A stretch of 64,000 nt of DNA. Source: Hyphomicrobiales bacterium (GTDB lineage Bacteria; Pseudomonadota; Alphaproteobacteria; Rhizobiales; Rhizobiaceae). A program made the position numbers and the translations under genes. Where the stretch lies: assembly GCA_900472675.1 (NCBI GenBank), contig UCJA01000022.1, positions 1 through 64,000 of the forward strand, written 5' to 3'. Below, one piece after another: positions 17,611 through 26,753 of the stretch (positions are counted from its first letter, which is position 1; each line of letters begins with the position of its first letter). The notes beneath the pieces are model-generated. The model did no database searches, was not told the origin of the DNA, and saw only the letters and a list, made by a program, of their open reading frames with translations.

Positions 17611-19110
17611 ATGAAGAACAGCATGAGGCTTTCAGTGGTTGCGCCGAACCATCAGCAGGGTGACGAACCGGCCTTTCCCGCGGGCGGGGGCGAAGCGGGC
17701 AGATTGATCCGGAACTTCGACTGGTCGACGACGTCGCTGGGTCCGATGTCTGGCTGGCCGCAGAGCCTCAAGACCATGACCCACATGCTGCTCCTGTCGC
17801 CGGTGCCGATCGTGCTGCTCTGGGGCGAAGACGGCGTGATGATCTACAACGATGCCTATTCGGGCTTTGCAGGAAGCCGCCATCCGCAATTGCTGGGTTC
17901 CAAGGTCCGCGAGGGCTGGGACGAGATCGCCGATTTCAACGACAATGTCATGAAGGTGGGGCTTTCAGGCGGCACGCTCGCCTACGAGAACCAGCAGCTC
18001 ACCCTGTTTCGCCGCGGCAAGCCCGAACAGGTGTGGATGAACCTCGACTATTCGCCGGTGCCGGACGAGAGCGGCAAGCCTGCCGGTGTCATGGCGATCG
18101 TGGTGGAAACCACGCAGCGGGTGCTGGCGGAGCAGAAGCTGCGCGAAAGCGAGGAGCGTTTCCGGGCGCTGACGACAGCGACGTCCGACATCATCTACCG
18201 GGCCAGCGCCGACTGGAGCGAAATGCGCCAGCTCGACGGGCGCGGCCACCTGACCGATATCGACAGCCCCGTGATGGCCTGGCAGGACCTCTATCTTCTG
18301 CCGGAGGACCGGGCGGAGGTGGAGGAAGCCATCGCGCAGGCAGTGCGTGACCGCAGCGTGCTGCAATACGAGCATCGGGTGCGCCAGGCGGACGGCGCGA
18401 CGGGTTGGGTGCTGACCCGCGCGGTGCCGATCCTCGACGAGGCGGGCGAGATCATCGAGTGGTTCGGTGCGGCGACCGACGTGACGGACCGGCGGCGGCA
18501 CGAGGAGCATCTGCGGCTCGTCGTCCACGAGCTCAACCACCGGGTCAAGAACAACCTGGCGATGACCCAGGCGATCGCCGCGCAGACTTTTCGCAACGTC
18601 ACCGATCTCAAGGAATCGCAGCAGCGGTTTTCCCAGCGGATGGTGGCGCTGGGCCAGGCGAACGATCTTTTGACCGGCGAGCGCTGGGTCGGCGCCTCGC
18701 TGATCGGCGCCATCCGGCAGTCGATCCACCCGCATTGCCCGGAAGAGCATCGCTGCGGCGTCGACGGGGACGACATCAAGCTGTCGCCCAAGACGGCGCT
18801 GGCGCTGACGCTTGCCATGCACGAGCTTGCAACAAATGCCCTGAAATACGGTGCGTGGTCCGATCCGTCGGGCAGGGTGACGGTTGCATCCTCGACCTAT
18901 AAGGCACCGGACGGCAGCGGCCGCATCCGGATCGAATGGCGTGAAAGCGACGGGCCTCCGGTCAGTCCACCGCAGCGGCGGGGGTTCGGCTCGACGCTGA
19001 TCGAACGGGGCCTGGCGCGGGAGATGGGCGGCGAGGTGAAGATGGATTTCCAGCCCGAAGGGCTTGTCTGCATCATCGACGCGCCCGAGTCTCTCTATGC
19101 CAACAGCTGA
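17611..19110 (+). CDS. PAS-domain HWE-family sensor histidine kinase
   Basis: A soluble sensor kinase of 499 residues. Two PAS-like domains occupy about residues 30-165 (DWSTTSLGPMSGWPQSLK is typical of HWE kinases) and 185-305. The HWE kinase core follows: HELNHRVKNNLAMTQAIAAQ with the phosphorylatable His, MHELATNALKYGAWS as N box, and IEWRESDGPPV with the WRE signature, ending GLAREMGGEVKMDF. It overlaps the following receiver gene by 14 bases, so the two are a coupled pair. HWE kinases in this group respond to light, redox or general stress; the input here is unknown. Confidence 0.92.
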   Translation: MKNSMRLSVVAPNHQQGDEPAFPAGGGEAGRLIRNFDWSTTSLGPMSGWPQSLKTMTHMLLLSPVPIVLLWGEDGVMIYNDAYSGFAGSRHPQLLGSKVREGWDEIADFNDNVMKVGLSGGTLAYENQQLTLFRRGKPEQVWMNLDYSPVPDESGKPAGVMAIVVETTQRVLAEQKLRESEERFRALTTATSDIIYRASADWSEMRQLDGRGHLTDIDSPVMAWQDLYLLPEDRAEVEEAIAQAVRDRSVLQYEHRVRQADGATGWVLTRAVPILDEAGEIIEWFGAATDVTDRRRHEEHLRLVVHELNHRVKNNLAMTQAIAAQTFRNVTDLKESQQRFSQRMVALGQANDLLTGERWVGASLIGAIRQSIHPHCPEEHRCGVDGDDIKLSPKTALALTLAMHELATNALKYGAWSDPSGRVTVASSTYKAPDGSGRIRIEWRESDGPPVSPPQRRGFGSTLIERGLAREMGGEVKMDFQPEGLVCIIDAPESLYANS

Positions 19111-19474
19111 GGTACCGCTTCGAATCCTGGTCGTGGAAGACGAGATGACGATCGCCATGCTGGTCGAGGACATGCTTGTCGAACTCGGCCACCAGGTGAT
19201 CGATCTTGCCATGCGGCTGCCGCGGGCGGCCGAGCTTGCCAGTACAGCCGATCTCGATCTCGCCATTCTCGACGTCAATCTCGACGGGCGCAAATCCTTC
19301 CCCGTCGCCGAGATCCTGGGCGAGCGTGGCATCCCTTTCATCTTTGCGACAGGCTACGGGCCGAGCGGGCTCGATCCCGCCTATCAGGGACATCCGGTTC
19401 TCACCAAGCCTTTTCTGGTCGAGGAGCTTGACGCTGCGATCGCCGGTCTCGGCCTGACGGGTGAGGAGAGTTAA
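19097..19474 (+). CDS. Single-domain response regulator
   Basis: A stand-alone receiver domain of 125 residues with no output domain. The acidic pocket is EDE at 14-16, the phospho-acceptor is Asp59 in LAILDVNLDG, followed by FATGYG (conserved Thr) and LTKPF (conserved Lys). The ATG at 19097 lies inside the end of the HWE kinase gene, giving translational coupling. It likely relays phosphate from that kinase to a phosphotransferase or another kinase. FATGYG is close to, but not identical with, the FAT-GUY motif of general-stress receivers. Confidence 0.88.
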   Translation: MPTAEVPLRILVVEDEMTIAMLVEDMLVELGHQVIDLAMRLPRAAELASTADLDLAILDVNLDGRKSFPVAEILGERGIPFIFATGYGPSGLDPAYQGHPVLTKPFLVEELDAAIAGLGLTGEES

Positions 19475-19592
19475 GGATAATGGTGGTGCGGCGATCCATC
19501 CACTTGATCGATGACATACTTCGATCGATTGGGGTTTGCAGGTCGTGCTCCGGCAGCCTATCTCAGGCGAAACAGAGATTGGATCGCATCTG

Positions 19593-20666
19593 ATGGAACT
19601 GGGTCTTCATACCTTCGGCGACGTGGAAGCAAGCCTTGAAGCTAAGGGTGCGGAGGGCGCGCGACGGATCCGAGAACTGCTGGACGAAATCGAGCTGGCC
19701 GACCAGGTCGGTCTCGACGTGTTCGGGCTCGGCGAACACCACCGGCCGGACTATGTGATCTCGGCGCCGGCCGTGGTGCTGGCGGCTGCGGCCGCGCGGA
19801 CGAAGAACATCCGCCTTACCAGCGCCGTGACGGTGCTGAGTTCCGACGATCCGGTGCGGGTGTTCCAGCAGTTTGCGACGCTCGACCTGATATCGAACGG
19901 ACGCGCCGAGATCATGGCCGGGCGCGGCTCTTTCATCGAGTCGTTTCCGCTGTTCGGCTACGACCTTGGCGATTACGACGACCTGTTTTCCGAAAAGCTG
20001 GAGCTTCTGCTTGCGCTGCGCGATCAGGAAGAGGTGAGCTGGCAGGGCACGGTGAGGGCGCCGATCCGTGGCCGGGGCGTCTATCCGCGGCCGCTGCAGG
20101 ATCCGCTGCCGCTGTGGATCGCGGTCGGCGGTACGCCGCAATCGGCGGTGCGGGCGGGGTCGCTCGGGCTGCCGCTCGCGGTTGCCATCATCGGCGGCGA
20201 ATACCCGCGCTTTGCGCCCTTCTTCAAGCTCTACCGCGAGGCGGGACTGCGGGCCGGGCATGATGCGTCGAAGTTGAAGACCAGCATCAACGTGCACGGC
20301 TTTATTGCCGACACGACGCAAGGCGCTGCCGACACCTTCTACGGTCCGCAGGCGCAGGTGATGGACCGGATCGGCCGCGAGCGCGGCTGGGGTCCGACCA
20401 ACCGGGCGCAGTTCGACCTGGCCCGTTCGGCGCGCGGCAACCTGTTCGTCGGCGAGCCGGAACTGGTGGCCGAAAAGATCGTTGCGGCCCACAGGGTGTT
20501 CGGCATGGACCGGTTCCTGCTGCAGATGGCAATCGGCCCGATGCCGCACAAAGACCTGATGCGCGGCATCGAGCTCTACGGCACGAAGGTTGCGCCACTG
20601 GTGAGAAAAGAATTGACCGGCTCGGCGCATGGCGCGACACCGGCCACACTCGACGCACAGGCATGA
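19593..20666 (+). CDS. LLM-class flavin-dependent oxidoreductase
   Basis: A bacterial-luciferase-like monooxygenase of 357 residues with a TIM-barrel fold using reduced FMN or F420. Family hallmarks are [23 protein letters not shown] at about 33-55, [28 protein letters not shown], and [17 protein letters not shown]. This subgroup (MsnO8/CE1758-like) generally uses FMNH2 supplied by a separate reductase; no reductase gene is nearby. The ATG at 19593 was preferred over the upstream frame start because the family begins with [11 protein letters not shown]. It is followed after 11 bases by the aminopeptidase gene, suggesting co-transcription. Confidence 0.88.
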   Translation: MELGLHTFGDVEASLEAKGAEGARRIRELLDEIELADQVGLDVFGLGEHHRPDYVISAPAVVLAAAAARTKNIRLTSAVTVLSSDDPVRVFQQFATLDLISNGRAEIMAGRGSFIESFPLFGYDLGDYDDLFSEKLELLLALRDQEEVSWQGTVRAPIRGRGVYPRPLQDPLPLWIAVGGTPQSAVRAGSLGLPLAVAIIGGEYPRFAPFFKLYREAGLRAGHDASKLKTSINVHGFIADTTQGAADTFYGPQAQVMDRIGRERGWGPTNRAQFDLARSARGNLFVGEPELVAEKIVAAHRVFGMDRFLLQMAIGPMPHKDLMRGIELYGTKVAPLVRKELTGSAHGATPATLDAQA

Positions 20667-20677
20667 CAGGCTAGACA

Positions 20678-21433
20678 ATGGTAATCTCCACGGAAGACGA
20701 ACTGGCGAAGCTCAAGGAGATCGGCCGGCTTTGCGCGCTCACGATGGAAACCATGGCGAAGGCGCTGGAGCCGGGCATCACCACCCGCGAGCTGGATGCG
20801 ATCGGCCGAAGGCTGCTTGAGGAGAACGGGGCCCAGTCGGCACCGGAGACCAGCTACAAGTTTCCCGGCGCGACCTGCATCAGCGTCAACGAGGAGGTGG
20901 CCCACGGCATTCCGGGCGACCGGGTGATCCAGGCCGGCGACCTCGTCAATATCGACGTTTCGGCCGTCAAGGACGGGTTCTTTGGCGACACCGGTGCGTC
21001 CTATGCGCTGCCGCCGGTCAAGCGCGAGGTGGAGAAACTCTGCCGTGACGGGCGCCGGGCGCTGTGGACCGGGCTTCAGCAGGTGAAATCGGGAAAGCCG
21101 GTTGCCGGCATCGGCAATGCGATCGGCAGCTTTGCCAAGAAGAACCGCTATACGCTGATCACCAACCTTTCCAGCCACGGCATCGGCCGTTCGCTGCACG
21201 AGGAGCCCAAGGAAGTGCCGACCTGGCCTGACGCCCACGAGCGGCGGGTGCTGGAGGAGGGGCTGGTGCTGACGGTGGAGCCCTTCCTGTCGCTCGGCGC
21301 AAAATGGGCCGAGGACGGCGACAATGGCGATCCCTGGACGCTCTACAGCGATCCCAAGGCACTGACTGTGCAGTACGAGCACACCATCGTGGTGACCCGC
21401 AACGGACCGATGATCCTGACGCTGGCGGCCTGA
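20678..21433 (+). CDS. map: Type I methionine aminopeptidase (second, divergent copy likely)
   Basis: A 251-residue pita-bread-fold metallopeptidase that removes initiator methionine. All five metal ligands are visible: Asp93 and Asp104 (NIDVSAVKDGFFGDTG), His167 (SSHGIGRSLHEEP), Glu201 (LTVEPFL) and Glu234 (QYEHTIVV). The usual CGHGIG motif is SSHGIG here, and the 205-230 region (AEDGDNGDPWTLYSDPKAL) differs from housekeeping Map. This suggests an accessory paralogue, with the essential map gene outside the window. The final 27 bases of the gene are duplicated 60 bases downstream. Confidence 0.88.
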   Translation: MVISTEDELAKLKEIGRLCALTMETMAKALEPGITTRELDAIGRRLLEENGAQSAPETSYKFPGATCISVNEEVAHGIPGDRVIQAGDLVNIDVSAVKDGFFGDTGASYALPPVKREVEKLCRDGRRALWTGLQQVKSGKPVAGIGNAIGSFAKKNRYTLITNLSSHGIGRSLHEEPKEVPTWPDAHERRVLEEGLVLTVEPFLSLGAKWAEDGDNGDPWTLYSDPKALTVQYEHTIVVTRNGPMILTLAA

Positions 21434-21493
21434 GCGGCGCATCTGCCCGCTCTCGCTCCCGCTTATTCCTCCGGATCATCGCTCCGGATCGAG

Positions 21494-21520
21494 CCGATGA
21501 TCCTGACGTTGGCGGCCTGA
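21494..21520 (+). repeat. Duplicated 3' tip of the aminopeptidase gene
   Basis: Bases 21494-21520 match 21407-21433, the last nine codons including TGA, at 26 of 27 positions (C to T in one). The copy is in the same orientation and has no start codon of its own. The intervening sequence is unrelated filler. It looks like a partial tandem duplication or the scar of a replacement of the gene end. Confidence 0.8.
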
Positions 21521-21666
21521 CGTTGTAGAGCGGGGATGCCAGCATCACACGTTTTCATCGCAGCGATGATTATTCCTGAATTGAGCCGGTTTCGTTGCGG
21601 TGCAATAAGCGGGCCCTGATCCGGGCCCCAAGGGTTCGGTTCTTCCTCTCTTCCCGGAGCCTCACC

Positions 21667-22182
21667 ATGAGCCGCGCCCTTCTCGTCATCGACATCCAGA
21701 ACGATTATTTTCCAGGCGGCGCGCTGCCGCTGTTCCAGCCGGTCGAGACCGAAGCGCGGATCGTGGCTGCGATCGGTGCGGCACGGCGGGCTGGCGACCG
21801 GATCATCCTGGTGCAGCATGTCTCCAAGGCGTCGGGCGGACTGTTCGACGCGGCAGGCACCGGCGTTGCAATCCGCCCCGCCATCCTAGCGGCTTCTGGT
21901 GAGGCGCCTGTCGTGACCAAGCATGTGGCGGACGCTTTCCAGGACACGGATCTCGCCGACCATCTGGCCGGAGTCGAGACCCTGCTGGTGTGCGGAATGA
22001 TGACCCAGAACTGCGTCGTCTTCACCGCGCTGTCGCGGGCTGCGGACGCCTTCCAGGTGCGGGTGGTCGGCGATCTCTGCACGGCGCCGATCGAGCCGGT
22101 GCACAAGATTGCGCTCAATGCGCTGGGCTCCAAGCTCACCATGTCCAAGGCGTCCGACGAGTGGCCGGAACTGGCAGCGTGA
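21667..22182 (+). CDS. Isochorismatase-family cysteine hydrolase
   Basis: A 171-residue cysteine hydrolase of the isochorismatase/nicotinamidase fold. The catalytic triad is Asp9 (LLVIDIQNDYF), Lys85 (VVTKHVADAF) and Cys116 (VCGMMTQNCV), with the usual cis-peptide region just before the cysteine. The ATG at 21667 has GGAG upstream, and the longer frame to 21595 is rejected. The stop codon overlaps the start of the following MFS transporter, so the two are co-translated. That pairing suggests hydrolysis of an amide-type compound moved by the transporter. The substrate is unknown. Confidence 0.9.
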   Translation: MSRALLVIDIQNDYFPGGALPLFQPVETEARIVAAIGAARRAGDRIILVQHVSKASGGLFDAAGTGVAIRPAILAASGEAPVVTKHVADAFQDTDLADHLAGVETLLVCGMMTQNCVVFTALSRAADAFQVRVVGDLCTAPIEPVHKIALNALGSKLTMSKASDEWPELAA

Positions 22183-23348
22183 CGGCGAGCCGGATGCCCG
22201 GACGTCCGCTACTGACCGGCTTTGCCGGTGCCATCGCCATGGCGTCGGCGATGGGGTTCGGGCGGTTCTTCTATACGCCGATCCTGCCGGGCATGATGGC
22301 GGGCATACCGCTCACGGCAGCCGATGCCGGATATATCGCAGCCGGTAATTTCGCGGGCTATCTCGCCGGTGCCATCCTGTCGGCCTATGGCTGGGCCGCG
22401 GGGCGCGAGCGGACGGTGGCGCTGAGCGCTCTCTTCGCGACGGCTGCCCTGCTCGCCCTGATGGCCGCGACGACCTCGGTGCCTGCCTTCATCGCGATCC
22501 GATTCCTGGCCGGGCTTTCGAGCGCGCTCGCGATGATCTTCACCTCGTCGATCGTGCTGCCGCATGCGGCAGGCCGGAGCATGGTGAGCGTGCTCCATTA
22601 CGGCGGTGTCGGCGCCGGGATCGCGATCTCCTCGGCGCTTGCGCTTTTCGTCAATACGGCAGCGGGCGACGGCGCGCATGGCTGGCGGGTCAACTGGCTG
22701 GCCGGCGCGGCGATCGCGCTCGCCGTCGCGCTCATCGTGACGCGCATCCTGCCGAGGGAGGCGCACGGAGCGCAAAGGGCCATCGAGCCACCGCTGACCT
22801 GGCGGCTGCCGCTGGTGCTGGTGACCGCCTCCTACGGGCTGTTCGGCTTCGGCTATGTGATCACCGCGACATTTCTCGTCACCATTGCCCGCCAGGGTGC
22901 CGCCGGTCCGCTGGTGGAGTTTCTGGCGTGGTTCGTCACCGGCTGCGCGGCGGCGGTCTCGCTGCTTGCCTGGCAGCCGGCGGTCCGGCGCATCGGGCTA
23001 TCGCGGTCCACTCTCGCCGCCATGCTTTTGCTTGCCTTCGGCGTCGTCGGTTCGGTCAGCCTGCCGGCCGTTGCGGGGACGCTGGTGGGTGGCCTGCTGC
23101 TCGGGGCGACCTTTATGGTGGTGACGGCGTTCGGCCTGCAGATCGGCCGCAATCTGGCGCCGGAAAGCCCGCGGCGCGCCTTCGCCTTCATGACGGCGGC
23201 CTTCGGAACCGGACAGATCCTCGGGCCGCTGGTGGCCGGCTGGCTGGCGCAGTGGAGCGGCAGTTTCACCGCTCCGACGCTTGCTGCAGCCGGCGTGCTG
23301 ATCGTCTGCGTGCTGCTGATCTCTCCGCTGGCGCTGCGGCGGCTGTAA
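22179..23348 (+). CDS. YbfB/YjiJ-family MFS transporter
   Basis: An inner-membrane major facilitator of about 389 residues with roughly 12 hydrophobic helices. The N-terminal segment AMASAMGFGRFFYTPILPGM is diagnostic of the YbfB/YjiJ family. A GTG at 22179 forms a GTGA overlap with the isochorismatase stop codon. An ATG at 22194 is an in-frame alternative five codons later. Substrates of this family are poorly known; efflux of small organic compounds is usual. The operon with a cysteine hydrolase suggests linked import or export of its substrate or product. Confidence 0.87.
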   Translation: MTASRMPGRPLLTGFAGAIAMASAMGFGRFFYTPILPGMMAGIPLTAADAGYIAAGNFAGYLAGAILSAYGWAAGRERTVALSALFATAALLALMAATTSVPAFIAIRFLAGLSSALAMIFTSSIVLPHAAGRSMVSVLHYGGVGAGIAISSALALFVNTAAGDGAHGWRVNWLAGAAIALAVALIVTRILPREAHGAQRAIEPPLTWRLPLVLVTASYGLFGFGYVITATFLVTIARQGAAGPLVEFLAWFVTGCAAAVSLLAWQPAVRRIGLSRSTLAAMLLLAFGVVGSVSLPAVAGTLVGGLLLGATFMVVTAFGLQIGRNLAPESPRRAFAFMTAAFGTGQILGPLVAGWLAQWSGSFTAPTLAAAGVLIVCVLLISPLALRRL

Positions 23349-23469
23349 GCAGCACGCTTACATTTCCGTAACAAAGGCCGGGGGCCATTGCCGCTCCCTT
23401 GGAACTGCCTTAATTTCCGCGTCAATCGTCGATCCCGACCTTGCGCAGATTCGAACTCAGGTAAGCTTC

Positions 23470-24747
23470 GTGTTCCATTCCTTTTTTCCACGCCCAAAGC
23501 TGTTCTTCATGTCTGCGGCCATCTGGACTGTCGTTACCATCCTGGCCTGGTATTTCATCTTCGACGGGCTTGGCCAAAGCCTCGGCTTCACCATGCCGGA
23601 GGGCTCGCCCGATCGTTACGATCTCACCTACTTCCTGATGCCGACCAACATCTGGTTCTATTCGTATTTTGCCATCACCCTGCTTTTGTTCGGTGCGGCC
23701 TGGAGCGTGCTCGACAAGCACAATCCATGGATCGGCTGGTCCGTCTGGGGATCGCTGCTGATCATCGCGGTCACCTATTTCGGCGTGCAGATTTCGGTCA
23801 TCTTCAACAATTGGCGCCGACCGTTCTTTGACCTGATGCAGGATGCGCTGGGAGGAAAACCCGGGATTACCGAGTGGAACTTCTACGGTCTGATGGTGAT
23901 CTTCGCCCAGGTTGCATTCCTGAGCATGTTCGTCTCCATCCTCACGGACTTCTTCACCAGCCACTATATTTTCCGCTGGCGCACGGCGATGAACAATTTC
24001 TACATGTCGAAGTGGGAGAAGCTGCGTCATATCGAAGGTGCATCCCAGCGTGTCCAGGAAGATACGATGCGGTTTTCCTCGACGCTGGAATCGCTCGGCA
24101 TATCGCTGATTACGTCCGTCATGACGTTCGTGGTCTTCCTGCCAATCCTGCTCGGTCTTTCAAGCTACGTCACGGACATCCCGTTCTTCGGCCAGGTGCC
24201 CTATGCGCTATTCTGGGCGGCGATCTTCTGGTCCCTGTTCGGAACCGTGCTGCTTGCTGTCGCCGGTATCAAGCTGCCGGGCCTGAACTTCCGCAACCAG
24301 CGCGTCGAAGCCGCCTACCGCAAGGAACTGGTCTACGGCGAAGACCATGCGGACCGCGCCCAGCCGCTGACGGTCATGGAACTGTTCGGCAATGTGCGGA
24401 AAAACTATTTCCGCATGTACTGGCACTACCTCTACTTCAATGTGGCCCGCTACGCCTATCTGCAGGCCGATGCGCTGTTCCTGATCTTCCTGTTGGTACC
24501 GACGATCGTGGCTGCGAAAATCACGCTCGGCATCTGGCAGCAGATCAGCACCGCGTTCGGACAGGTTTCGAACTCCCTGCAGTACCTGATCAGTTCCTGG
24601 ACGACGATCATCGAGCTTCTGTCCATCCACAAGCGCCTGAAGGCCTTCGAGGCGGCGATCGACGACAAGCCGCTGCCGGAGATCGACCGGCACTATCTGG
24701 AACGGGAAGCTGAAGGCGGCGAGATGGCGGCAAACAAGCCGACCTGA
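23470..24747 (+). CDS. bacA: BacA/SbmA peptide antibiotic transporter
   Basis: An inner-membrane protein of 425 residues, the normal length for rhizobial BacA. It begins MFHSFFPRPKLFF and has about seven to eight hydrophobic helices without an ATP-binding domain. Conserved SbmA/BacA stretches include ISVIFNNWRRPFFDLMQDAL, FTSHYIFRWRTAMNNFYM, and RVEAAYRKELVYGEDHADRA. SbmA/BacA import proline-rich and NCR-type peptides using the proton gradient; in legume symbionts BacA is needed for chronic infection. The start is a GTG at 23470. The gene is monocistronic and ends at a strong terminator. No nod or nif genes are in the window, so symbiosis cannot be inferred from this gene alone. Confidence 0.95.
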   Translation: MFHSFFPRPKLFFMSAAIWTVVTILAWYFIFDGLGQSLGFTMPEGSPDRYDLTYFLMPTNIWFYSYFAITLLLFGAAWSVLDKHNPWIGWSVWGSLLIIAVTYFGVQISVIFNNWRRPFFDLMQDALGGKPGITEWNFYGLMVIFAQVAFLSMFVSILTDFFTSHYIFRWRTAMNNFYMSKWEKLRHIEGASQRVQEDTMRFSSTLESLGISLITSVMTFVVFLPILLGLSSYVTDIPFFGQVPYALFWAAIFWSLFGTVLLAVAGIKLPGLNFRNQRVEAAYRKELVYGEDHADRAQPLTVMELFGNVRKNYFRMYWHYLYFNVARYAYLQADALFLIFLLVPTIVAAKITLGIWQQISTAFGQVSNSLQYLISSWTTIIELLSIHKRLKAFEAAIDDKPLPEIDRHYLEREAEGGEMAANKPT

Positions 24748-24778
24748 GGCGTTTCCACCTTTCTCGCAGCACTTTTGG

Positions 24779-24809
24779 CCGCGCCGGATCGTCACTCCGG
24801 CGCGGTTTT
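24779..24809 (+). terminator. Rho-independent terminator of bacA
   Basis: CCGCGCCGG (24779-24787), a nine-base loop, and CCGGCGCGG (24797-24805) form a perfect nine-pair stem followed by TTTT. It lies 31 bases after the bacA stop codon. Confidence 0.88.
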
Positions 24810-25276
24810 GCGTTTAGGGGCTTGTCAGGCCCTGGGCACCTGTTCGGGCCCTTGGGAATAGGCAGGCGGAGGTATCGGTGTATGGGGGTGGTTTTTAGGC
24901 TTTCCGCCTGCTCCGGATGCTTTTGCCGTTTTTTGAGGATTTCCGAGCCCTCGTCGACGACATCTGCACCCATCATCGGAAACCGGATCCTTGAAGAACC
25001 AGAGGAGGCCGGTTCGCGAACCCGGTTTCCCGCCGATGACAGCGCCATTATGCCAAGGCTTGAGGAGGCGGGGATGAGGAGCGGCTGCGGCTGCGATCTG
25101 CCGTTTGATCGTCCAGCGAAAAATCCTCAGGAGCCGGTGGAAATATCCCCGAAAACATGCGTTGTGGGAGGCTCAACTGTGCCGGATCGGGGCAGGCGTT
25201 TACGGGGTTTTTACCATCCGCCGTCTAGCATAGCGATGCGCCAATGATCTGGGCGTGCAACAGCTATGGAATCAAC
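24810..25276. other. Gap with an inverted repeat and no convincing gene
   Basis: No protein family is recognisable in this 467-base stretch; a 141-codon open frame across it has no family signature. It contains an interrupted inverted repeat between about 24973-24986 and 25022-25039 (ATCGG and AAACCGG pairing with CCGGTTT and CCGAT), with an inner CCGGTTCGCGAACCCGG palindrome. This could be a REP-type element or a structured RNA. No promoter or terminator pattern was clear enough to call an sRNA. Confidence 0.45.
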
Positions 25277-25504
25277 ATGTACGTTGTGTCAGTGCTCGAT
25301 AACGGCGATCTTCGAACCTTCGTGTCCGCCAGCCTCAAGGTTCTCGATCGTGTGGTCTATGCCATGATCGGTGGATCCGAGAAGCGATTCCTGCTGTCGC
25401 AGGTGGTCGATATCGTCCCCGTCGGCACCGCGCCCTCAAGGGTCGCCCCCAAGGTTGCGGCCGATGCCGCCGCGCCGCGGATGATCACCACCCAGATTCA
25501 GTAG
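25277..25504 (+). CDS. Small hypothetical protein
   Basis: A possible 75-residue protein starting MYVVSVLDNGDLRTFVSAS. An in-frame ATG at 25244 would give 86 residues; neither start has a strong ribosome-binding site. The composition looks genuine (hydrophobic beta-rich first half, then an Ala/Pro-rich tail ending TTQIQ). No family is recognised, and there is no signal peptide or membrane helix. It lies alone between the bacA terminator and a converging deacetylase gene. Confidence 0.45.
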   Translation: MYVVSVLDNGDLRTFVSASLKVLDRVVYAMIGGSEKRFLLSQVVDIVPVGTAPSRVAPKVAADAAAPRMITTQIQ

Positions 25505-25551
25505 CATTCACTGTTTTCTAAGCCAGCCGGCCAAGCCGGCGCCATCGGGCA

Positions 25552-26556
25552 TCAGAGGCCTGGCGGCTGCCGCGGCTTGTCGCGTTCCTTCAGCATCCCG
25601 ATCGCCTGCGAATAGCTAACGCAGGCGACGTCTTCGCGGGTGCAGACCTCGCTCACCAGCCGCTCCATGGCCCGCCAGTAGGCGCCGGAGTTCATCTCCA
25701 CGAAGTGCAGGCCGATCTGCAGCGGAATGCGCTCGCCTTCGTACTGCTTCTCGAAGGCGGCCTTGAAGGCGGCATAGGCGCGCTCCTCATATTCGCCGGC
25801 GCGGGCAGGATCCTCGACGGCCTTCGAATGGCGGACGTAGAGATTGTAGTCCATGGCGATGATCGGCTTTTGCGCGGGGCCCTCGGGGATCAGCGGCAGG
25901 CCGAAGCGCAGCAGACCTCGCTCTTCCTGGGGCAGGGCCGGGCCCTTGGTGACGAGGCTTGCGTCATAGCTGAGGCCCGCTGTCTTTTCCGCCTCGACCA
26001 GCCCCGGGCTGGCGGAGAAATAGGGCGCGCGGAAGCCGCGGATGTCGTTCTCGACAAAGGTCTTCCAGCCTTCCGGCTGCTGATCGGTTGCGCCGAGACG
26101 GGTCCAGGCATTGCCTAGCACCTCACGGAAGGTGCGGAACTCGGCCGTCCAGTCGGCGGCGGTCCAGTCCTTGCCGTCAAAATGACCGCAGGTGTGGCTG
26201 GAAATGTCGTGGCCCTCGACATGCGCCTGCCAGATCTGCGACAGGCGCTCGCGGGCTTCTTCTGCCGTCTGGGCAAAGCCGATGTTGGAGCGGCCGGGCT
26301 TCTGGTGCGGGCCCTGGTAGGTTTTCGCATCGGCGCGGGGGATGACCAGCGTGCAGGACAGGAAGTAGCTGAAGTGCGCCTTGTTGCGGCGGGCGATATC
26401 GCGACTTTTCTCCCAGAGCGGGTTCGGGCCGGCGCCGTCGAAGGAGATCATCACCAGTTGCTTGGGCTTTTGCACCTCTGCCACCGCGGGTGTGGAAACG
26501 GTGGCGAGCGCTGCAAGCAGCAGTGCGGGAATGGTCAGGGCGGAGAAGGGACGCAT
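25552..26556 (-). CDS. Exported polysaccharide deacetylase-like protein
   Basis: A 334-residue protein with a signal peptide cleaved near VAEVQ. It has a NodB-like fold: SFDGAG (motif 1, with the second metal Asp of TFDD replaced by Gly), SSHTCGHF (motif 2, HxxxH-type zinc ligands) and FRAPYF (motif 3, RxPY). The altered first motif makes the exact metal site and activity uncertain. It may be a carbohydrate esterase acting on envelope polysaccharide, or an inactive relative. The ATG at 26556 was chosen because it starts the signal peptide and has GGAAA upstream. The longer frame to 26628 is unlikely. Confidence 0.82.
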   Translation of the reverse strand: MRPFSALTIPALLLAALATVSTPAVAEVQKPKQLVMISFDGAGPNPLWEKSRDIARRNKAHFSYFLSCTLVIPRADAKTYQGPHQKPGRSNIGFAQTAEEARERLSQIWQAHVEGHDISSHTCGHFDGKDWTAADWTAEFRTFREVLGNAWTRLGATDQQPEGWKTFVENDIRGFRAPYFSASPGLVEAEKTAGLSYDASLVTKGPALPQEERGLLRFGLPLIPEGPAQKPIIAMDYNLYVRHSKAVEDPARAGEYEERAYAAFKAAFEKQYEGERIPLQIGLHFVEMNSGAYWRAMERLVSEVCTREDVACVSYSQAIGMLKERDKPRQPPGL

Positions 26557-26753
26557 TACGGGTTTCCAGCAAATCAAGCCTGGCTTCCTTGCTGCCGATT
26601 GCGGCGAAGCTTTGAAACCGCCCCGCAAATTCCGCTTTCTCCTGCACGCTGGCTCAAGAAGCCGGGGGCAGATTCACCTTGGGGCCTTACATCCTTGGCA
26701 AAATAGGCTAGAAGGCGCTTTTCCCAAGCTGGGCCGTAGGGCCGGAGACGTTG

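Noticed and set aside
24822-25247. 141-codon frame downstream of bacA
   Set aside because: No family signature or ribosome-binding site, crosses an inverted repeat, biased composition.
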